DNA from: Microcaldota archaeon
Lineage (GTDB): Archaea > Micrarchaeota > Micrarchaeia > Anstonellales > Bilamarchaeaceae
Assembly (NCBI GenBank): GCA_016926175.1
Contig: JAFGPA010000017.1
Location: 1-36,011, forward strand
Direction of reading: 5' to 3'
DNA length: 36,011 nucleotides
Numbering within the stretch: position 1 is the stretch's first letter; the number at the start of each line of letters is the position of its first letter. The notes under the pieces were generated by a model that saw only the letters and a program-made list of their open reading frames with translations, was not told the DNA's origin and did not search any database. Positions 1 through 7,902 of the stretch are shown here, piece by piece. Made by a program: the position numbers and the translations under genes.

Positions 1-8
1 AAGAAAAT

Positions 9-180
9 GGGCCCGGCGAGATTTGAACTCGTGACCTTTCGATGACCGAACGCAATTAGGTGACCAGTTTTGGTCAAACTTTTCCTAAAAGATTGTATCA
101 GTCGAACGCTCTAACCGGTTCAGGCAACTGTTGGCTTTGATTCAAATTTTCTCAAAAGTTGCTTGCTGAGCTACGGGCCC
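9..180 (-). tRNA. tRNA-Ile(GAU) with two predicted introns
   Basis: Read on the minus strand, acceptor GGGCCCG (180-174) pairs with CGGGCCC (15-9). The T-loop is TTCAAAT and the anticodon stem is TTCGA/TCGAA. Removing two segments gives a 74-nt isoleucine-type tRNA with anticodon loop CTGATAA (anticodon GAT). Intron 2 is about 95-44 (52 nt), at the canonical 37/38 site. Its bulge-helix-bulge has CTGA pairing with TCGG and 3-nt bulges TAC and TCA. Intron 1 is about 163-118 (46 nt), in the D-loop, with TCAG/CTGA as central helix, bulges CAA and ACC, and GCAAC/GTTGC as intron helix. The T-stem closing pair is an A-C mismatch. Splice sites are predicted from the motif, not measured; the intron-1 site could shift by a base. 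Confidence 0.88.
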
Positions 181-206
181 TAAAGGATTTGATATGAAAC
201 GTTTTG

Positions 207-214
207 TTTTAAAA
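207..214 (-). promoter_or_regulatory. TATA-like box of tRNA-Ile
   Basis: The palindromic TTTTAAAA is centred about 30 nt upstream of the tRNA 5' end, the spacing expected for an archaeal TATA element. Confidence 0.4.
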
Positions 215-266
215 GTATTTCAGTTGGAATTGGTCTAATTTTGTTAATTTGTGGTAAAAAGTAGGA

Positions 267-274
267 TTTAAATA
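267..274 (+). promoter_or_regulatory. TATA-like box upstream of the Gly-rich protein gene
   Basis: TTTAAATA lies about 35 nt before the ATG at 306. Transcription would start about 10 nt upstream of the start codon, so the leader would be very short. Confidence 0.4.
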
Positions 275-305
275 CCTTCACTGGCACTATTAATAGGGGA
301 TTAAT

Positions 306-962
306 ATGAGGCTAAAGCATAGGAGTCATGAGAGAAATCATGATTTTGCAAAGGTGAAGGGACTAATTGAAAAAGCAGCATTGCCAGCTGCAATTTTTGC
401 GGCAGTTGCATGCGGATCCGGCAATAACAGTGAATCAGGAGCTGCTGAGGCAGGATCTGCCGGTGTGGTTCAGCCCGGAGGAAGCGGAGGACAGGCTGCC
501 GGAGGCTCCAGCAGCGGAGGCCTGCAGACAGGCGGAACACAAAATACCGGGGGAAATCAGGCTGCCGGAAGTTCAGGAGCTGGAACAGGCGGAACGGCAC
601 AGGCAAGCATTTGCGGAATTTATGATGATGACCACGAATATGATTTCATGCTTGGCGAAGGAAGGCGGCCGGACTGTGGGGAATACGTATTTACATTCAT
701 AATGATCACTGGGGATACTGGAAAGGCAGTGTTCTCAATATTGAATTCGACGTCTCCAACCAACGTAAACTACATTGAGCTTGGGGAAGGCGAATCAACA
801 ACATATGAAGTCAGGGATGTGGGAACAACAAGATTTGAACTCTGTTCAAAGACTTCCGAGCCCTGCACATTTATATTCAATTCAGAACCCATTGGGGATC
901 CTGACTGCAGGGTAGTAATGGCTTCTGACAGGCAGTTGGGGACAAGGTACAGCTGCGAGTAG
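306..962 (+). CDS. Putative secreted lipoprotein with Gly/Ser linker
   Basis: I do not recognise a family. The 218-aa product has a basic N-terminus, a short hydrophobic stretch (about residues 24-35) ending in a lipobox-like AVAC (Cys about 36), then a low-complexity Gly/Ser/Ala/Gln/Thr linker (about 37-98). The C-terminal domain (about 100-218) is compact and acidic and has six cysteines, which would suit disulfides outside the membrane. The hydrophobic core is short for a signal peptide, so export is inference. The gene is monocistronic, with its own TATA-like box, and lies between tRNA-Ile and the nuclease gene. The antisense ORF at 301-606 and the overlapping frame at 367-702 are shadows created by the repetitive linker. 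Confidence 0.7.
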   Translation: MRLKHRSHERNHDFAKVKGLIEKAALPAAIFAAVACGSGNNSESGAAEAGSAGVVQPGGSGGQAAGGSSSGGLQTGGTQNTGGNQAAGSSGAGTGGTAQASICGIYDDDHEYDFMLGEGRRPDCGEYVFTFIMITGDTGKAVFSILNSTSPTNVNYIELGEGESTTYEVRDVGTTRFELCSKTSEPCTFIFNSEPIGDPDCRVVMASDRQLGTRYSCE

Positions 963-993
963 TTTTTATTTTTCTCTTATTATTATAGTGTGG

Positions 994-2106
994 ATGAAAA
1001 TTGCAATTTTTTCAGATACCCATCTTGGCTACCCGAGATTTGAGGATGACAGCTACATTCAGGCAGAGCGGGCCATGGCAGATGCAAACGAAAAGGCAGA
1101 CGTAATACTATGCGCAGGGGATATCTTTGACACAAGGATACCGAAGCTTGAAACACTGAAGAAGGCCATTGATATTTTCAACAGCTCGAAAATTCCCGTT
1201 TTCGCAATTTTCGGAAACCATGAAAGAAGGGCAAGGGAAATGACCAATCCGGTCCATCTTCTTGGGGCAGCCACAAAAATAACAGTATTGCATGGAAATG
1301 CAGAAACATTTGAGAAAAACGGGGAACGTATCCAGATTCTGGGTATGGGAAGCGTTCCTGAAGAATATGCAGAGGCTGCGGTCAGGAATGTTGTGGAAAA
1401 ATATGAAAAAGACGAAAAGGCATTTACCATTCTCATGATCCACCAGTCCATAAAGGAACTTATGGCCGGCGACGAAAAGGAATTGTCGCTGGAATGCCTG
1501 GAACCATTGCCATTTGACCTGATAATCAACGGCCATATCCATAATACAGTATCAAAGCTTAACGGAAGATTCCTGATTCCCGGAAGCACAGTAATAACAC
1601 AGCTTAAAAAAGAGGAAACTGCGCCCAAAGGATACTACATCTATGACACTTCTGCAAAAAAAGCAACTTTTATTGAGATAGACTCAAGGAAATTTTTCTA
1701 TGAAAAAATAATCGTGGATGATGCAGGGGATTCTGATGTCAGGAAAGCAGTTGCAGAAAAAATAGAAGGGATAAGAAAGGATTTTCCTGATGCGATAATT
1801 GCAATAAAGGTTGAGGGAAAGCTGAAGGAAGGGCTCACTGCAAGGGACATATCAATGCAGGAATATCAGAATGTTTACATTGACAACAGGCTGGACAGCA
1901 AAGACCTTGGAACAAAGCTTGAAAGAATAAGGGAAATGAGAAACCAGAAGCTGTCGGTAAGGGAAATAGGCCTGAAGAACCTGTTGGATAAAACAAGGGG
2001 AAAGACAGACTTTGACGGTGCAGTGTTTTTTGAGAAACTGCTGGAAGGTACGGAAGAGGCTTTAGAATACTTGGAACAGAACAAAAAGAAAGCCCGGGAG
2101 TTTTAA
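994..2106 (+). CDS. mre11: Mre11/SbcD-like metallophosphoesterase nuclease
   Basis: Calcineurin-like phosphoesterase of the Mre11/SbcD family, which processes DNA ends with a Rad50-type ATPase using two Mn ions. All metal-binding motifs are visible: SDTHLG (Asp8, His10), GDIFD (about 49), GNHE (about 83), a His in MIHQ (about 150) and NGHIHN (about 180). The remaining C-terminal part (about 230-370) is charged and helical, like the Mre11 capping and Rad50-binding region. The ORF track starts at GTG 988 (MWMK). I prefer ATG 994, because MKIAIFSDTH is the usual start of the family. No Rad50 gene lies in this window, so the partner must be elsewhere. The length (370 aa) is normal for archaeal Mre11. 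Confidence 0.85.
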   Translation: MKIAIFSDTHLGYPRFEDDSYIQAERAMADANEKADVILCAGDIFDTRIPKLETLKKAIDIFNSSKIPVFAIFGNHERRAREMTNPVHLLGAATKITVLHGNAETFEKNGERIQILGMGSVPEEYAEAAVRNVVEKYEKDEKAFTILMIHQSIKELMAGDEKELSLECLEPLPFDLIINGHIHNTVSKLNGRFLIPGSTVITQLKKEETAPKGYYIYDTSAKKATFIEIDSRKFFYEKIIVDDAGDSDVRKAVAEKIEGIRKDFPDAIIAIKVEGKLKEGLTARDISMQEYQNVYIDNRLDSKDLGTKLERIREMRNQKLSVREIGLKNLLDKTRGKTDFDGAVFFEKLLEGTEEALEYLEQNKKKAREF

Positions 2107-2111
2107 TGGAG

Positions 2112-2174
2112 TCCCGGAACAAAAGAAAAACACAGGAAGTTTAATGAAATTTTACCTTAAGAAGTATTCCGGGA
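2112..2174. repeat. Spaced inverted repeat before tRNA-Leu
   Basis: TCCCGGAA (2112-2119) and its exact inverse TTCCGGGA (2167-2174) are separated by 47 nt and lie just upstream of tRNA-Leu. It could be a weak terminator for the nuclease gene or chance. No function is claimed. Confidence 0.25.
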
Positions 2175-2181
2175 AAATTTT

Positions 2182-2267
2182 GCAGGGATAGCAAAGCCTG
2201 GTCAAATGCGCAGGGCTTAGAACCCTGTGGCTTAGTGCCTTCGCAGGTTCAAATCCTGCTCCCTGCA
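2182..2267 (+). tRNA. tRNA-Leu(UAG)
   Basis: Acceptor GCAGGGA pairs with TCCCTGC, followed by discriminator A. The anticodon stem CAGGG/CCCTG encloses the loop CTTAGAA, giving anticodon TAG. A long class-II variable arm (TGGCTTAGTGCCTTC) and the T-arm GCAGG-TTCAAAT-CCTGC confirm leucine identity. There is no intron and no encoded CCA. Confidence 0.95.
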
Positions 2268-2437
2268 ATTTTAAGATCCGGATGAAAAACATTGATAATC
2301 AAATGACCATCCTATAACCGCCTGAAAGAAAAAATGCCAAAAGCAAACATGCTCACCTGCACCTGCCAGGATGCGAAAATACCCTTCCGGGAAAGATGGC
2401 GGCGGCAGTCAGCAGCATCTTGTCCCTTTACGGATGA

Positions 2438-2445
2438 TTTATAAA
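2438..2445 (+). promoter_or_regulatory. TATA box of the eL40 gene
   Basis: TTTATAAA lies about 48 nt upstream of the eL40 ATG. The expected transcription start near 2470 leaves a leader that includes the SD AGGTG (2478-2482). The preceding spacer (2268-2430) shows nothing convincing; see the rejected list. Confidence 0.5.
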
Positions 2446-2489
2446 CAATATCGGTCAATAAAAGAACTTACTAGTTCAGGTGTTACTAA

Positions 2490-2642
2490 ATGGGAAAGTT
2501 TCCAGAAGCAGACAAAAGAATATCAGATACGCTCATATGCCTAAAGTGCAAAACAAGGAACAGGAAGACGGTAACGAAATGCAGGAAGTGCGGTTCCGGA
2601 TACTTTAGGCCAAAAAGAAAGGAGATAAGAGCAAAGAAGTGA
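2490..2642 (+). CDS. rpl40e: Large-subunit ribosomal protein eL40
   Basis: This 50-aa gene is too short for the ORF track. It starts MGKFPEADKRISD and carries the zinc ribbon CxxC (CLKC) and CxxC (KCRKC), followed by GYFRPKKKE. This matches the archaeal eL40 pattern, where two CxxC knuckles precede a basic GxxRPK tail. SD AGGTG lies 7 nt upstream of the ATG. It is a zinc-binding protein of the 50S subunit near the factor-binding region. It sits just before the uS12-uS7 cluster but has its own TATA box, as does uS12. The antisense ORF at 2486-2686 is a shadow. Confidence 0.9.
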   Translation: MGKFPEADKRISDTLICLKCKTRNRKTVTKCRKCGSGYFRPKRKEIRAKK

Positions 2643-2662
2643 TGGGGAAGGATCTTAATAAA

Positions 2663-2672
2663 CTTTATAAAA
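2663..2672 (+). promoter_or_regulatory. TATA box of the uS12-uS7 operon
   Basis: CTTTATAAAA is about 50 nt upstream of the uS12 ATG at 2719. Confidence 0.5.
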
Positions 2673-2718
2673 CCTTCTCTGTACAATTTTCTTCCTTATA
2701 CTCGTTTTAGGTGTATTA

Positions 2719-3156
2719 ATGGGAAAAGGATCAAACGGCGAATTTGCCGGCAGAAATATTCGAAGAAGGCGTAAGGGCCAGCGATGGCTTTCCAAGAGAT
2801 GGAAAAGAAAGGAGCTCAAGCTCAAGGAAAAGCATGATCCTCTCAAGGCAGCTCCGGCAGCAAAGGGAATTGTGCTGGAAAAAATTGTTCTTGAGCAGAA
2901 GCAGCCCCACTCCGGACTCATTAAATGCGTGAAGGTGCAGCTGCTCAAAAGCGGCAAGGTGGTATCTGCGCATGCACCAAGAAACAAGGCAATCACATTC
3001 ATTGATGAGCATGACGAAGTAACTCTTGCAGGCCTTGGAGGGTCGCAGAGAGGACAGATGGGATCGATTCCCGGTGTCAGATACAAGGTCATTGCAGTAA
3101 ATGGAGCAGACCTTCAGATGCTCAGAAAGGGCAGGAAGGAAAAGCCCAAGAGATGA
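2719..3156 (+). CDS. rpsL: Small-subunit ribosomal protein uS12
   Basis: This 145-aa archaeal uS12 contacts the decoding centre of the 30S subunit. It shows the basic N-terminus (EFAGRNIRRRRKGQRW), GIVLEKIVLEQKQP, FIDEHDEV and the C-terminal PGVRYKV...GRKEKPKR. The near-universal decoding loop, usually PNSAxRK, reads PHSGLIK here (about residues 63-69), which is unusual in such a conserved position. The downstream PGVRY loop is intact. The stop codon is embedded in the uS7 leader, so the two genes are translationally coupled. Confidence 0.95.
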   Translation: MGKGSNGEFAGRNIRRRRKGQRWLSKRWKRKELKLKEKHDPLKAAPAAKGIVLEKIVLEQKQPHSGLIKCVKVQLLKSGKVVSAHAPRNKAITFIDEHDEVTLAGLGGSQRGQMGSIPGVRYKVIAVNGADLQMLRKGRKEKPKR

Positions 3157-3161
3157 TTTTA

Positions 3162-3767
3162 ATGGATAAGGTTTTTGGCAAATATTCCGTAGATAAAATT
3201 GAAATAGCAGACCTGAGCCTTGCTCAGACAATCAGCCTCAAGGCGATTGCCGTTCCCCATACATTCGGCAGGAATGCAAAGAAAGCACTTGGAAAAACCA
3301 ATGTGAATATTGTTGAAAGGCTTACAAACAAGCTGATGAGGGGAGGAACCGGTGAAAAGACATCGGGAAAGGTAATCAGGACATACGGAAGCATGCAGGG
3401 AAAGAAACTCAAGGCCCTGAAAATCGTTGAAGATGCATTCGGGATTGTTGAACGGGATACAAAGGAAAACCCCGTGCAGGTTCTGATAAAGGCGCTCGAA
3501 AATTCAGCACCAAGAGAAGACGTTACAAGAGTGTCCCACGGAGGCGTCAGCTATCAGATAGCAGTTGATATTTCTGCTACGAGAAGGCTTGACATGGCTT
3601 TGAGGAATATTGCGCTTTCCGCACTGATGGGAACATTCAACAAGCCAAAGACTTTGGCCCAGGCTCTTGCAGATGAAATAATCTCCACTGCAAAGGGAGA
3701 TGTTCAGACAAGCTATGCCATAAAGAAAAGAGACGAAACCGAAAGAATGGCAAGAAGCGCAAGGTAG
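3162..3767 (+). CDS. rpsG: Small-subunit ribosomal protein uS7
   Basis: A 201-aa archaeal uS7, the primary assembly protein of the 30S head. Diagnostic segments include NIVERLTNKLMRGG, NPVQVLIKALENSAPREDVTR and RRLDMALRNIALSA. The track starts at ATG 3153, inside the uS12 stop (ATGA). I prefer ATG 3162, because the pattern GATGATTTTAATG matches the repeated SD-stop-spacer-ATG junction seen in the ribosomal operon of this window. If ATG 3153 is used, the protein gains only M-I-L. Confidence 0.94.
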   Translation: MDKVFGKYSVDKIEIADLSLAQTISLKAIAVPHTFGRNAKKALGKTNVNIVERLTNKLMRGGTGEKTSGKVIRTYGSMQGKKLKALKIVEDAFGIVERDTKENPVQVLIKALENSAPREDVTRVSHGGVSYQIAVDISATRRLDMALRNIALSALMGTFNKPKTLAQALADEIISTAKGDVQTSYAIKKRDETERMARSAR

Positions 3768-3826
3768 TCTTTCATACGGGCGCTGGCCGGAGTTATAAGT
3801 ATTCTGCAGGACATATGCAATGCTGA

Positions 3827-3867
3827 AACTTTTTTTCATATTTGAACTGCTGATTTTTTGTTGTTTT
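3827..3867 (+). terminator. T-rich tracts after uS7
   Basis: Two oligo-T runs, CTTTTTTTC and GATTTTTTG, follow the uS7 stop in the convergent gap before the methyltransferase. Archaeal termination mostly needs such U-tracts. No strong hairpin is visible. Confidence 0.4.
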
Positions 3868-3908
3868 GCATACTATCCTGCCCAGGCATAGTGACAAAGA
3901 AAAGGAGC

Positions 3909-5432
3909 TTAAATTATTTTCCTGTACTGATGGCCAAACATTCCAGAGTCTGCCAGGACAGGCACACGAACCACTCCTGAAGGAGCCAGGTACTTGCTGT
4001 ATCTCGCCATGAATTCTCTTTTGAATGTATGGAGGGGAAATGGATGATAGCTGTCAACAGGAGAGATTGACTCTTCAATGAAGATCACAGAGCCCCCTCT
4101 TTTGACAGACGCAATTATGGAATTGAGGAAGCGAATTTTGTCACTTGGATCAAGGTGGAAAAAAACTCCTGAAACCACTGCGCAGTTGTAATAATTTTCA
4201 TGCTTTGGCAGGGTGCCATTATAAACAAAGACCTTTTTTTCCATTGGCAGAAGTTTTACAAATGACCTTTTTCCAGGGGATCTGACACTGTCCCGGAAAT
4301 CCTGGTCAATTGCCCGGAACATTTTCATGATGCGTTCGCACGCATCTTTACGACTCCCCAGGATTCTGGAAAAATCCGGAAGAGCATCTTCGGTTTTCCC
4401 GGCGTTCTTTGCATATACTATCATGTACATTGTGTGTTTTGAATCGATGGGAACATTCATTTCCGCAACAAAGCTTGCTCCTTTTATCTGGGAAAACACT
4501 GACCTGTGGAGAGCTGTTCTTCCTATGGTTCTAAGATTATCGTTGAAAAGAAATGCGAATTTTGGACCGAGAGGCCCTCCGTCATTGGTAAGAATGTGGG
4601 GCCATTCATCAAATACAATAAATGTTCCTCCGGGTTTCAGCATTCTGAACGCCTGGGATATTGCATTGAATTTCGCTTCAACATGCCTGTCCTCGTTAAT
4701 GAACATATAATCAGATCTGCGCTCCTGCCTGAGAACCTCATCATCTGTTAGAAAATGCAGGGTTTGTGAAAGGACTATGGTACCGAATGATTCTTCTGCA
4801 AAAGGAAGCTGGCCGATTGGATATCTTTCATAGGCGACAGTGAGATCATGGAGCTTTTCCATTGCACGAACCTGCATATCCGCAGAAATGTCATTGGCTG
4901 TAATCCGCAGATCGGCCAGCCTCTGCTCAGGAAGCGCATCGGCCAGAATACGGATAACAGTACCTGTGCCGCAGCTCATTTCAAGAAGATCACTCTGAAC
5001 TATTTTTTCCGGGAATTCAAAGCCTACTTTTTCCATTGTAAAAAGCTGGCTGGCAAGGCTGGATATAGACCTTGCATGGTCAACCATATGATCATCATAT
5101 ATTGGAGCAAACCGCTTGTAGATGATGCTGTTAAGCCTGAGAGCAGAGATTCCGGAAGCCATTTCCCTTAATTTTCTTTCCCACGGAACTGTAAGCGCAT
5201 GAAAATCGTCAAGTTCTGTTTCAAACTCCTTTATCAGGGACTGCATCTGGGGATTTTTGCTTGACGGAGGGGGCCTGGATGAGGTTTTTTTTGCATAGCC
5301 TGACTGCGCCGGAGGGCTGGGGCTGGACGTGGATGGCCGTAAGTCCTCTGTTTTGGGTGAGTACAGCCCTGACCCGAAGGAGGTCTTTTTATAACTGGGA
5401 GGACGGCTTGACTTTGGCTTTTTTGCCCTCAT
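3909..5432 (-). CDS. Two-domain SAM methyltransferase-like protein
   Basis: The 507-aa product has a disordered basic/Pro/Ser-rich N-terminus (about 1-62). A class I methyltransferase domain follows, with motif I LLEMSCGTGT (about 149-158), an acidic residue in TANDIS, and motif IV-like FGTIVLSQTLHFL and MLKPGGTFIVFDE. A second half-domain (about 360-507) repeats only the later strands of the fold (VSGVFFHLDPSDK, VKRGGSVIFIEES) and has no clear motif I. It may therefore be a degenerate second copy used for substrate binding or dimerisation. The substrate is unknown. It lies antisense between uS7 and EF-2. TATTTAAA centred 28 nt before ATG suggests a leaderless transcript. Confidence 0.75.
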   Translation of the reverse strand: MRAKKPKSSRPPSYKKTSFGSGLYSPKTEDLRPSTSSPSPPAQSGYAKKTSSRPPPSSKNPQMQSLIKEFETELDDFHALTVPWERKLREMASGISALRLNSIIYKRFAPIYDDHMVDHARSISSLASQLFTMEKVGFEFPEKIVQSDLLEMSCGTGTVIRILADALPEQRLADLRITANDISADMQVRAMEKLHDLTVAYERYPIGQLPFAEESFGTIVLSQTLHFLTDDEVLRQERRSDYMFINEDRHVEAKFNAISQAFRMLKPGGTFIVFDEWPHILTNDGGPLGPKFAFLFNDNLRTIGRTALHRSVFSQIKGASFVAEMNVPIDSKHTMYMIVYAKNAGKTEDALPDFSRILGSRKDACERIMKMFRAIDQDFRDSVRSPGKRSFVKLLPMEKKVFVYNGTLPKHENYYNCAVVSGVFFHLDPSDKIRFLNSIIASVKRGGSVIFIEESISPVDSYHPFPLHTFKREFMARYSKYLAPSGVVRVPVLADSGMFGHQYRKII

Positions 5433-5456
5433 CGTTCATAAAATGCAGGAATAAGG

Positions 5457-5464
5457 TTTAAATA
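5457..5464 (-). promoter_or_regulatory. TATA box of the two-domain methyltransferase gene
   Basis: TATTTAAA (minus strand) is centred 28 nt upstream of the ATG at 5432, so the mRNA is probably leaderless. Confidence 0.5.
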
Positions 5465-5519
5465 ACTGCCCCAGAAAAAAGAAAATTTACAAAAACATTG
5501 CTGTCGGCGCTCTGATAAG

Positions 5520-5528
5520 TTTATATTT
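5520..5528 (+). promoter_or_regulatory. TATA-like box of EF-2
   Basis: TTTATATTT lies about 50 nt upstream of the EF-2 ATG. The SD GAGGT at 5561-5565 follows in the predicted leader. Confidence 0.4.
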
Positions 5529-5573
5529 GTTTCCTACTACCATTTAGATGACTAATTATAGAGGTAATTGATA

Positions 5574-7766
5574 ATGGCACGAAAAGAAGTTGTAGTCGAA
5601 GAAGTACAAAAGTTGATGGACAATTCCCAGAATATAAGAAATGTGGCCATAGTAGCACATGTTGACCATGGTAAAACCACACTTACAGACAGTCTTGTGG
5701 CAAGAGCAGGACTTATAAGCAAACAGCTTGCAGGCGAACAACGGGTTATGGATTTTGATGAGCAGGAAGCGGCAAGGGGAATCACAATCAAATCAGCAAA
5801 CATTTCACTGGGCTTCAAATATGAAGGCCAGGACTATCTGATCAATCTCATTGATACTCCAGGACACGTTGACTTTGGCTTCCACGTGGTAAGGGCAATG
5901 AGGGCGGTCGACGGCGTCTGCCTTGTAATTGATGCTGTTGAAGGAGTTATGCCACAGACAGAAACAAATCTCAGGCAAGCCCTCAAGGAAAGGGCAAAGC
6001 CGGTTGTTTTCATCAACAAAATCGACAGGCTTATCAATGAACTGAAGCTGGATTCGGCGCAGATGCAGGAAAAATTCATAAAGGTGATAACTCACGTAAA
6101 CAAGATCATTGAACAGAATGCGCCGGAAGACAAGAAAAACGAATGGCGCATCGGCGTGGAAAAGGGGAATGTTGCTTTCGGTACGGCATTCAACAAATGG
6201 GCCCTTTCAATCACTTCAATGAAAAAATTCAACATCACATTCAAGGAGCTGTATGAAAGATGCAGGGCGGAAGAGCATGCATATCTTGTGGAAAAAAGCC
6301 CGCTGGACGAGGTTCTGCTTGAGATGGTGATAAAGCACCTGCCAAGCCCAAAGATCGCACAGCCCTACAGGACGCCGGTGCTCTGGAAAAACGGGGATCT
6401 TGAAAGTCCTGAGGGAAAATCAATGCTTGGCTGCGACTCAAACGGGAATGTGGTAGGCGTTGTTTTCGGCGTTGTTTATGATGAGCATGCCGGAGAGGTT
6501 GCTGTTACAAGGCTGTTTTCAGGAAAAGTTGAAAAGGGGCAGGAGCTTTATATTGCCTCATTAAAGAAAAAGGCAAAGATCCAGCAGGTAGGTGTCTTCA
6601 TGGGTCCGGACAGGGTTCCTGCAGAAAGGATAACTGCAGGAAATATCGGCGCAATTGTCGGCCTGAAGGATGTTTATGTAGGTGAAACAGTATCAACAAA
6701 CGAATTAGAGCCTTTTGAGCAGATCAAGCATTATTCAGAACCAGTGATTACAAAATCCATTGAAGTAAAAGAGCAAAAAGACCTTCCAAAGCTTATTGAG
6801 GCGTTGAGAGGGATTTCCAAGGAAGATCCGACCATCAAGGTTTCACTGAACCAGAACACAGGTGAACATCTTGTAAGCGGAAACGGCGAACTGCATCTTG
6901 AGATCATAGAATACAAGATAAAAGTTGAAAAGAAAATTCCGATCATAACCTCGCCCCCGATAGTGCTTTACCAGGAAACGATCAAAGGAAGCGGCGGCCC
7001 GGTTGAAGGAAAATCACCCAACAAGCACAACAGGCTTAAGTTCACCGCAGAAAAGCTTAATCCCGAAATACTGAAAGCATTGAACGAAGGCATAATAGGG
7101 GAAGGGAAGCCAAAGGCAAAGGAAACTTATGAAAAGCTTGTTGAACTTGGAATGGAAAGGGACGAAGCAAGGAAAATATACGACATATACCATGGAAACA
7201 TAATTGTCAATGCAACAAAGGGTATCCAGTATCTTAATGAAGTGGAAGAGCTGATCGTGCAGGGCTTCAGGGAAGCAATGGACCAGGGACCAATGACAAA
7301 GGAAAAAGTCACAGGTGTGCTGATCAAGCTTTATGATGCAACATTGCACGAGGACAATATCCACAGAGGCCCTGCGCAGATGATTCCTACGGCAAAGAGG
7401 CCCATCTATGCCGCAATGATGCAGGGAGGGGTAGCTCTTCTTGAGCCAAAGCAGAAGGTACTTATCAATACTCTCGGGGAATATGCAGGGGATGTCATCA
7501 ACATGACCAACGGAAGAAGAGGCACCCTTGAGGGAATGGAGCAGGAAGGAGAGAACGCAGTGATTATCACCGTGCTTCCGGTTGCAGAGATGTTTGGATT
7601 TGCAAATGATCTTCGTGGAGTCACGCAGGGAAGGGCAATATGGTATCAGGAATATGCAGGATACCACCAGGTTCCCAACGAGCTGTTTTCAAAGATAGTA
7701 AAGCAAATCAGGGAAAGAAAAGGAGAAAGGCCCGACCCACCTGATATTTCTTTCTTCCTTGACTGA
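5574..7766 (+). CDS. fusA: Translation elongation factor EF-2
   Basis: This 730-aa GTPase drives ribosomal translocation. GTP-binding motifs are AHVDHGKT (about 28-35), RGITI (switch I), DTPGH and NKID. Domain II, III, IV and V sequences follow. The diphthamide loop is intact: LHEDNIHRGPAQ carries the His that is converted to diphthamide in Archaea and eukaryotes, so a Dph pathway is expected elsewhere in the genome. The track start is TTG 5568. ATG 5574 is better, since SD GAGGT is then 8 nt away rather than 2. It is separated from uS12-uS7 by an antisense methyltransferase and has its own promoter. Antisense ORFs within it (for example 7014-7667) are shadows. Confidence 0.97.
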   Translation: MARKEVVVEEVQKLMDNSQNIRNVAIVAHVDHGKTTLTDSLVARAGLISKQLAGEQRVMDFDEQEAARGITIKSANISLGFKYEGQDYLINLIDTPGHVDFGFHVVRAMRAVDGVCLVIDAVEGVMPQTETNLRQALKERAKPVVFINKIDRLINELKLDSAQMQEKFIKVITHVNKIIEQNAPEDKKNEWRIGVEKGNVAFGTAFNKWALSITSMKKFNITFKELYERCRAEEHAYLVEKSPLDEVLLEMVIKHLPSPKIAQPYRTPVLWKNGDLESPEGKSMLGCDSNGNVVGVVFGVVYDEHAGEVAVTRLFSGKVEKGQELYIASLKKKAKIQQVGVFMGPDRVPAERITAGNIGAIVGLKDVYVGETVSTNELEPFEQIKHYSEPVITKSIEVKEQKDLPKLIEALRGISKEDPTIKVSLNQNTGEHLVSGNGELHLEIIEYKIKVEKKIPIITSPPIVLYQETIKGSGGPVEGKSPNKHNRLKFTAEKLNPEILKALNEGIIGEGKPKAKETYEKLVELGMERDEARKIYDIYHGNIIVNATKGIQYLNEVEELIVQGFREAMDQGPMTKEKVTGVLIKLYDATLHEDNIHRGPAQMIPTAKRPIYAAMMQGGVALLEPKQKVLINTLGEYAGDVINMTNGRRGTLEGMEQEGENAVIITVLPVAEMFGFANDLRGVTQGRAIWYQEYAGYHQVPNELFSKIVKQIRERKGERPDPPDISFFLD

Positions 7767-7775
7767 TTTTTTTAT

Positions 7776-7820
7776 AATGTGGAAATAAGCCACATTTATA
7801 AATTTTTCTTTCCTTTTCAT
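7776..7820 (+). terminator. Hairpin plus U-rich tract after EF-2
   Basis: AATGTGG (7776-7782) and CCACATT (7790-7796) form a 7-bp stem with a 7-nt loop, followed by TTTATAAATTTTTCTTTCC. It lies directly after the EF-2 stop and fits an intrinsic terminator. Confidence 0.55.
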
Positions 7821-7855
7821 TTTCCGGTGATCTTAAATCCATGCACAAGATTACC

Positions 7856-7864
7856 TTTTTAAAC
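7856..7864 (+). promoter_or_regulatory. TATA-like box of the GXGXG protein gene
   Basis: TTTTTAAAC lies about 43 nt before ATG 7903. SD GGTGA at 7892-7896 sits in the short predicted leader. Confidence 0.4.
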
Positions 7865-7902
7865 ACTATATGCCAGAATTATAGTGGGATTGGTGACCAG
7901 AA

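Noticed and set aside
988-993. GTG start for the Mre11-like gene
   Set aside because: Adds only Met-Trp before the standard MKIAIFSDTH start.
2270-2330. Possible C/D box guide RNA (GATGA and CTGA motifs)
   Set aside because: The C box is incomplete and no proper D'/C' pair with guide spacing was found.
2336-2446. 36-codon ORF (ATG CCA AAA...) between tRNA-Leu and eL40
   Set aside because: No SD or promoter, unusual composition, and the eL40 TATA box lies at its end. It is probably not coding.
7014-7667. 217-aa minus-strand ORF inside EF-2
   Set aside because: Antisense to the conserved EF-2 C-terminal domains.
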